DNA from: Stenotrophomonas sp. MMGLT7 | GTDB taxonomy: Bacteria; Pseudomonadota; Gammaproteobacteria; Xanthomonadales; Xanthomonadaceae | Length of the DNA stretch: 64,000 nt | Direction: 5' to 3' | Assembly (NCBI RefSeq): GCF_021168555.1 | Contig: NZ_JAJOZS010000002.1 | Coordinates: 248,001 to 312,000, forward strand | Shown here: piece by piece, positions 60,051-64,000 of the stretch | Position numbering within the stretch: position 1 is the first letter of the stretch | Layout of the letters: each line of letters opens with the position of its first letter | The notes under the pieces: model-generated | Told to the model about the DNA's origin: nothing | Databases searched by the model: none | What the model saw: the letters and a program-made list of their open reading frames with translations, nothing else | Made by a program: the position numbers and the translations under genes

Positions 60051-61895
60051 CTACCACCCGATCGCATAGCCGGCCCGGCGCGGATCGGCGCCGGCGCTCA
60101 TCGTGCCGTGCTCGCCATCGACCAGGATGCCCTGCATGCCGCCGACGCCGGGCGTGTAGGCATCCAGGCGCTCGACCGGGTGCCCCATCGCCGCCAGCGC
60201 ATCGCTGACCGCCTGCGGGATGCGCGACTCCATCGCGATCGTCGTGGCCGCGCCGGGGCGGTAGAAGTTGGGCTCGGCATCGATGCGGATGCGCGGCGCC
60301 TCGATCGCCTGCTGGATGTCCAGCCCGTAGTCGATCACGTTGACGATGCCCTGGAACTGCGTCTGGCCGATGCTCTCGCCGCCCGGCGTGCCGATCGCCA
60401 GCACCAGGCGGCCGTCCTTCATCACCAGGATCGGCGAATTGTTCAGCAGCGGGACCTTGCCCGGCGCCAGCGCGTTGACATTGTCCGCGTAGGGCGAGGT
60501 GGACCCGACCCGCATGCCGTTGTTGAACAGCAGCCCGGTATCGCCCACCACCACCCCGGCACCGAAGCCACCGCCGACGGTCGGCGTGCACACCACCGCG
60601 TTGCCGTCGCGATCGACGATCGAGAAGCTGGTGGTGTCCGGATCGTCGGCGTATGTCTCGGGCAGGCGTGGGTATGCGCGGCGCGCGGCGGCCATGGCGA
60701 CCGCCTGCGGCGGCTGCCCGTGCGCCGGGTAGGCCATCGCCCGGTCCATCGCGATCGAGCGGCGGCGCTGCGCCGCGTACGCCTTGGACAGCAGTCCGTC
60801 CCATGGCACCTGGGTGAAGGCCGGATCGCCGACGTAGTGGTAGATGTCGGCCTTGGCCAGCTTGATGCTCTCGGCGATCAGGTGCAGCGCCTGCGGGCTC
60901 TGGAAACCGAGCGCCTTCAGGTCGTAGCCCTCGATCAGGTTGAGCTGCATCAGCACCTCGATGCCGCCGCGGGTGGCACGCGGATTGGCGTAGACGTCGT
61001 AGCCGCGGTAGGTGGTGTGCAGCGGCGCATCCCAGTGCGGCCGGTAGCCGGCGAGGTCGCGGCGCGACACCAGCCCGCCCTCGCGCGCGAAGAAGCCGTC
61101 GATCTCGCTGGCGATGTCGCCCTCGTAGAAGCGCGCATAGGCCGCCCGCAGCGCCGCCGACCGGTCGGCGCCGGCGGCCAGGGCGCCGCGCTCGGCCTGC
61201 ACCAGTTTCTGCAGCGTGGCCGCATACGCCGGCTGCCGGAACAGCTCGCCGACCTGCGGCGGGCGCCCGCCCGGCAGGAACACCGCCGCCGTGCTCGGAA
61301 AGCGCTCGATCTGCGTGCGCTGGCGGACGATGCTGGCCACCAGCGAGCGGTTGGCCGGATGCCCGTCGCGGGCGTAGCGGATCGCCGGCGCCAGCACCTG
61401 CGCCAGCGACAGCCGGCCGTGGCGGTCGAGCAGTTCGATCAGGCCGCCGATCGCGCCCGGCGTGGTCGAGGCGAGCATGCCGTACTCCAGGTCCTGCTGC
61501 GTCATCGCCTGCGGCTTCACCGCCAGCGGCGCGGCGCCGTGCATCGCGAGCGAGTACGCCCTGCCCTCGCCGCGGTCGTAGTACATCGTGTAGCCGTTGC
61601 CGCCGATACCCGAGCTCTGCGGCTCGACCACGTTGAGCGTGGCGGCCACCGCCACCGCGGCATCGGCGGCATTGCCGCCCTCGGCGAGGATGCGCGCACC
61701 CGCCGCCGAGGCCAGCGGGTTGGCGCTGGTGACCAGCCCCTCCATGCCCGGCACCGGCGGCCGGTAGGTGGCCAGCGCGGCATGCGCGGCCGAATCGCCG
61801 GTGTCCTGCGCCTGTACGCCGCCGCCGACCGCCGCCAGCAGCGCCAGCAAGGCGCCCCATACGACCGCAAGGCATGCCCTGGTCTTCATGTGCAT
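60051..61895 (-). CDS. Gamma-glutamyltransferase family protein (second of tandem pair)
   Basis: A 614-residue Ntn-hydrolase precursor. Signal peptide MKTRACLAVVWGALLALLAA, cleaved near VQA. The family opening LVTSANPLASAAGARILAEG and GIGGNGYTMYYD are clear; autocleavage should occur before Thr421 in DPDTTSFSIVDRDGNAV, giving large and small subunits. LLNNSPILVMKDGRLVLAIG and GTPGGESIGQTQ are the oxyanion/ligand region. Acts in the periplasm on gamma-glutamyl compounds or as a gamma-glutamyl/cephalosporin-type acylase. It begins only two bases after the stop of the upstream paralogue, so they form an operon. Compared with that paralogue it keeps the canonical GGNGYTMYYD stretch. Confidence 0.92.
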   Translation of the reverse strand: MHMKTRACLAVVWGALLALLAAVGGGVQAQDTGDSAAHAALATYRPPVPGMEGLVTSANPLASAAGARILAEGGNAADAAVAVAATLNVVEPQSSGIGGNGYTMYYDRGEGRAYSLAMHGAAPLAVKPQAMTQQDLEYGMLASTTPGAIGGLIELLDRHGRLSLAQVLAPAIRYARDGHPANRSLVASIVRQRTQIERFPSTAAVFLPGGRPPQVGELFRQPAYAATLQKLVQAERGALAAGADRSAALRAAYARFYEGDIASEIDGFFAREGGLVSRRDLAGYRPHWDAPLHTTYRGYDVYANPRATRGGIEVLMQLNLIEGYDLKALGFQSPQALHLIAESIKLAKADIYHYVGDPAFTQVPWDGLLSKAYAAQRRRSIAMDRAMAYPAHGQPPQAVAMAAARRAYPRLPETYADDPDTTSFSIVDRDGNAVVCTPTVGGGFGAGVVVGDTGLLFNNGMRVGSTSPYADNVNALAPGKVPLLNNSPILVMKDGRLVLAIGTPGGESIGQTQFQGIVNVIDYGLDIQQAIEAPRIRIDAEPNFYRPGAATTIAMESRIPQAVSDALAAMGHPVERLDAYTPGVGGMQGILVDGEHGTMSAGADPRRAGYAIGW

Positions 61896-61897
61896 GT

Positions 61898-63787
61898 TCA
61901 GTACCCGTCGACGAAGCGCGCGCGGCGCGGATCGGCACCGCCTTCCAGGTGGGTGCCTGCCAGTCTTATCACCGAAGGCGCCGAGGCATTGCTCCACGGC
62001 CCGCGCACGGTCACGTCGTGGCCCCTGGCCTTCAGCGCCGCGGCGGTTGCGGCGTCGATGCGGCTTTCCAGGCTCAGGTCGCCGGGCTTGTACTCGTGGT
62101 TGCCGAACGAGGCATACAGCGCGTTGGTCTGGAATCGCGGCGCCTCGACCGCCTGCTGCGGCGTCATGCCGAACACGATCATGTTCAGGATGACCTGCAG
62201 CATGGCCTGGTCCTGGTTGTCGCCGCCGGGCGTGTTCACCGCGTACACCGGCTGGCCGTCCTTCAGGATCAGGGTGGGGCTGAGGGTGACGCGCGGGCGC
62301 TTGCCCTTCTGCAGCACGTTGGGGTGCCCGGCCTGGACGACGAAGGACTGCAGCCGCGTACCGAAGGAGATGCCGGTGTCGCCCGCCTTCACCGACGGCA
62401 GCCAGGCCCCGGAAGGCGTGGCGGAGAACACGTTGCCCTGCGCGTCCACGACCGCCAGGCTGGTGGTGTCCTTCACCTCCAGCGGCGTGCCGCCCGCGTC
62501 CGGCAGCGGGCCGCCGTAGCCACGGATCCGGCCGGGGATCGAACGCAGCATCGCCTTGTCAGGGTCGATCAGCCCGCGCCGCTGCGCGGCATAGGCCTTG
62601 GACAGCAGCACGCGCTCGGGCACCTTGGCGAACTTCGGGTCGCCGTAGAACGTGTCGCGGTCGGCGAAGGCCAGCTTGGCGGCTTCGGCCAGGGTGTGCA
62701 GGTACTGCGGCGAGTTGTGGCCCATCGCCTGGAGGTCATAGCCTTCCAGGATGTTGAACATCTGCAGCATCACCGGGCCCTGGGTCCAGAAGCCCGGCTT
62801 GACGATCTCGTAGCCGTGGAAGGTGGTGCTGCGCGGGGTGTCGATCTCCGCCGCGAACGCGGCGATGTCGCCGTAGCGCACCAGGCCGCCGTTGGCCTCG
62901 GAGAACTCGCCCATCTTCCTGGCCACTGGGCCGCGGTAGAAATAGTCGCGCACCGCGTCGATGGCGGCTTCGCGTTCGCCACCGGCCTGGCGTTCGGCCT
63001 GCACCATCGCGCGCAGGGTGGCCGCCAGCTGCGGCTGCCGGAAGATGTCGCCCGCGACCGGCAGGCGCCCGGCGGAATCGCCGGTGAAGTAGCTCCAGGA
63101 GTTGGGCCAGCGGCGCAGCATGCCCTCGTCGCGCTTCAGGGTATCGGCCAGCACTTCGGTGACGGGGAAGGCCTCGGCCAGTTCGATCGCCGGCTGCGCG
63201 ACCTGCGCGAAGCTCAGCCTGCCGTACTCGCGCAGCGCCAGCAGCGCGCCGTCCACCATGCCCGGCGTGGTGGTGGCCAGGATGCCCTGCGAGGGAATCG
63301 GCGGCCTGCGATCGGCCCGCTCCCACGGCAGCGGCGGGCGACCGGCATAGAACTGCGGCGTCGCCAGCGCCGGCGCGGTGCCGATCCCGGACACCACCGC
63401 GACCGGCCGGCCCTGCAGCTTGACCAGGATCGGCGCCTCGCCGCCCATGCTGAAGTGGTCCTCCTCGGTGACCGCGCCGGCCAGCATCGCCGCCACGCCG
63501 GCGTCCACCGCGTTGCCGCCCTGGCGCAGGATGCGCAGGCCTGCCTCGGTGACGAAGTTGTTGCCGCCGGCGACCATCGCCTTCATGGTCCGCACCTGCG
63601 GGAACATGGTCCTCTCCGGTGCCGGCGCGCCGCTGCGGACCTGCTCCGGGAAATCGGGCGGCGCCGCGTTCTGCTGGGCCTGCGCCAGGCCCGGTTCCAG
63701 CACCGCCCACGCTCCCAGAGCGGCCAGCAGGGCCATCGTCGTGATCCCGGCGCAGGCGGCACCGGGGCGTGTTGCAGCGTTGACCAT
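61898..63787 (-). CDS. Gamma-glutamyltransferase family protein (first of tandem pair)
   Basis: A 629-residue secreted GGT-like protein. Signal peptide MVNAATRPGAACAGITTMAL and on to AQA near 37. The nucleophile and cleavage point is Thr441 in EVKDTTSLAVVDAQGNV. GGNNFVTEAGLRILRQGGNA corresponds to the family opening, and PTLILKDGQPVYAVNTPGGDN to the ligand loop (the GGT consensus has GSPGG; here NTPGG). The family GGG motif region is DHFSMGGEAPILVKL, differing from the paralogue. ATG 63787 begins the signal peptide; the 34 extra upstream codons are Arg-rich. The TonB-dependent receptor gene ends 108 bp upstream. Confidence 0.9.
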   Translation of the reverse strand: MVNAATRPGAACAGITTMALLAALGAWAVLEPGLAQAQQNAAPPDFPEQVRSGAPAPERTMFPQVRTMKAMVAGGNNFVTEAGLRILRQGGNAVDAGVAAMLAGAVTEEDHFSMGGEAPILVKLQGRPVAVVSGIGTAPALATPQFYAGRPPLPWERADRRPPIPSQGILATTTPGMVDGALLALREYGRLSFAQVAQPAIELAEAFPVTEVLADTLKRDEGMLRRWPNSWSYFTGDSAGRLPVAGDIFRQPQLAATLRAMVQAERQAGGEREAAIDAVRDYFYRGPVARKMGEFSEANGGLVRYGDIAAFAAEIDTPRSTTFHGYEIVKPGFWTQGPVMLQMFNILEGYDLQAMGHNSPQYLHTLAEAAKLAFADRDTFYGDPKFAKVPERVLLSKAYAAQRRGLIDPDKAMLRSIPGRIRGYGGPLPDAGGTPLEVKDTTSLAVVDAQGNVFSATPSGAWLPSVKAGDTGISFGTRLQSFVVQAGHPNVLQKGKRPRVTLSPTLILKDGQPVYAVNTPGGDNQDQAMLQVILNMIVFGMTPQQAVEAPRFQTNALYASFGNHEYKPGDLSLESRIDAATAAALKARGHDVTVRGPWSNASAPSVIRLAGTHLEGGADPRRARFVDGY

Positions 63788-63895
63788 GCGAATCGATTCC
63801 CGGCAGGCGGATGCGAAAGGATGCCGCCGTCGCGGACCGGTGCGGCCGGCGCGACGACGACTCTGGAACCCTGGCGCGCCCTGGGACACGGGCGA

Positions 63896-64000
63896 TCACC
63901 AGGTCTTCTGGACGCTTACGTAATAGTAGGCCCCGTACGGCTCGTACAGGCTGGCCAGGTAGACGCCGCTGGCGTTGAGCGGCGGGTCCTTGTCGAACAG
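63896..64000 (-). CDS. TonB-dependent outer-membrane receptor, C-terminal end only
   Basis: The last 34 codons of a gene entering from the right edge, ending at TGA 63896. The translation LFDKDPPLNASGVYLASLYE then PYGAYYYVSVQKTW has the NLFDKDPP-type final-strand motif and an aromatic C-terminal residue as in TonB-dependent receptors. It is on the same strand as the gamma-glutamyltransferase genes 108 bp downstream and probably forms an uptake/degradation cluster with them. Family assignment rests on this short tail only. Confidence 0.65.
   Translation of the reverse strand: MFDKDPPLNASGVYLASLYEPYGAYYYVSVQKTW

Overview
The window is high-GC DNA from a gammaproteobacterium of the Xanthomonadaceae/Lysobacteraceae (Lysobacter, Luteimonas or Pseudoxanthomonas-like; genus not resolved). 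The assignment rests on the TrmB and Pgk sequences, a class I fructose-bisphosphate aldolase, the gap/pgk/pyk/fba neighbourhood, the many secreted peptidases, and dispersed palindromic repeats of the xanthomonad type. The window is mostly chromosomal backbone, with one accessory end on the left.

Left end (1-7.7 kb): accessory genes. They are an acyltransferase-3 membrane protein cut by the edge, an HxlR regulator divergent from an alpha/beta hydrolase, a GH15 glycosidase, and a quinone reductase divergent from a LysR regulator. This block ends at a decayed P4-type integrase lying about 230 bp downstream of a tRNA-Gly(CCC) gene. That layout is the usual scar of an integrative element, so the left end is probably (part of) an old genomic island.

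7.8-32.5 kb: a GDSL autotransporter esterase, trmB, an SLC13/RCK permease, a Rieske protein, an FAH-family enzyme, mscL, a secreted M28 peptidase, a TrmH-family methyltransferase with an alanine/sodium symporter, a GNAT enzyme, a secreted M1 aminopeptidase, and an RND efflux pair. Next come a 1.2 kb stretch without convincing genes, the divergent pair cysB-like/cysK, a macro-domain protein and a small secreted six-cysteine peptide.

32.5-44 kb: glycolytic block on the minus strand (gapA, pgk, pyk, class I aldolase). It is interrupted by the DUF2339-DUF3999 membrane pair, a HAD phosphatase translationally overlapped with pgk, and an opposite-strand nitroreductase. The 5' end of pgk and its leader are duplicated.

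44-56 kb: ompW with an FNR/Anr-type box, a secreted S1/P1 nuclease, an MBL-fold hydrolase, a flavin reductase, a BlaI/M56/lipoprotein operon in which both downstream proteins carry TonB_C-like ends, an Ldh2-type dehydrogenase, an acetyl-CoA hydrolase/transferase gene with an FNR-type box far upstream, and an L,D-transpeptidase/M23 cell-wall pair. 56-64 kb: a GNAT protein, a beta-propeller amidohydrolase, two tandem gamma-glutamyltransferase-family proteins and the end of a TonB-dependent receptor, consistent with uptake and periplasmic breakdown of peptide or gamma-glutamyl compounds.

No CRISPR array, intact prophage or intact transposase was seen. I found no clearly unprecedented system. The most unusual items are the pgk leader duplication, the TonB_C-bearing BlaR-like operon with its start-overlapping operator, and the tRNA-Gly/integrase scar. 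All protein names come from reading the translations, without database searches.
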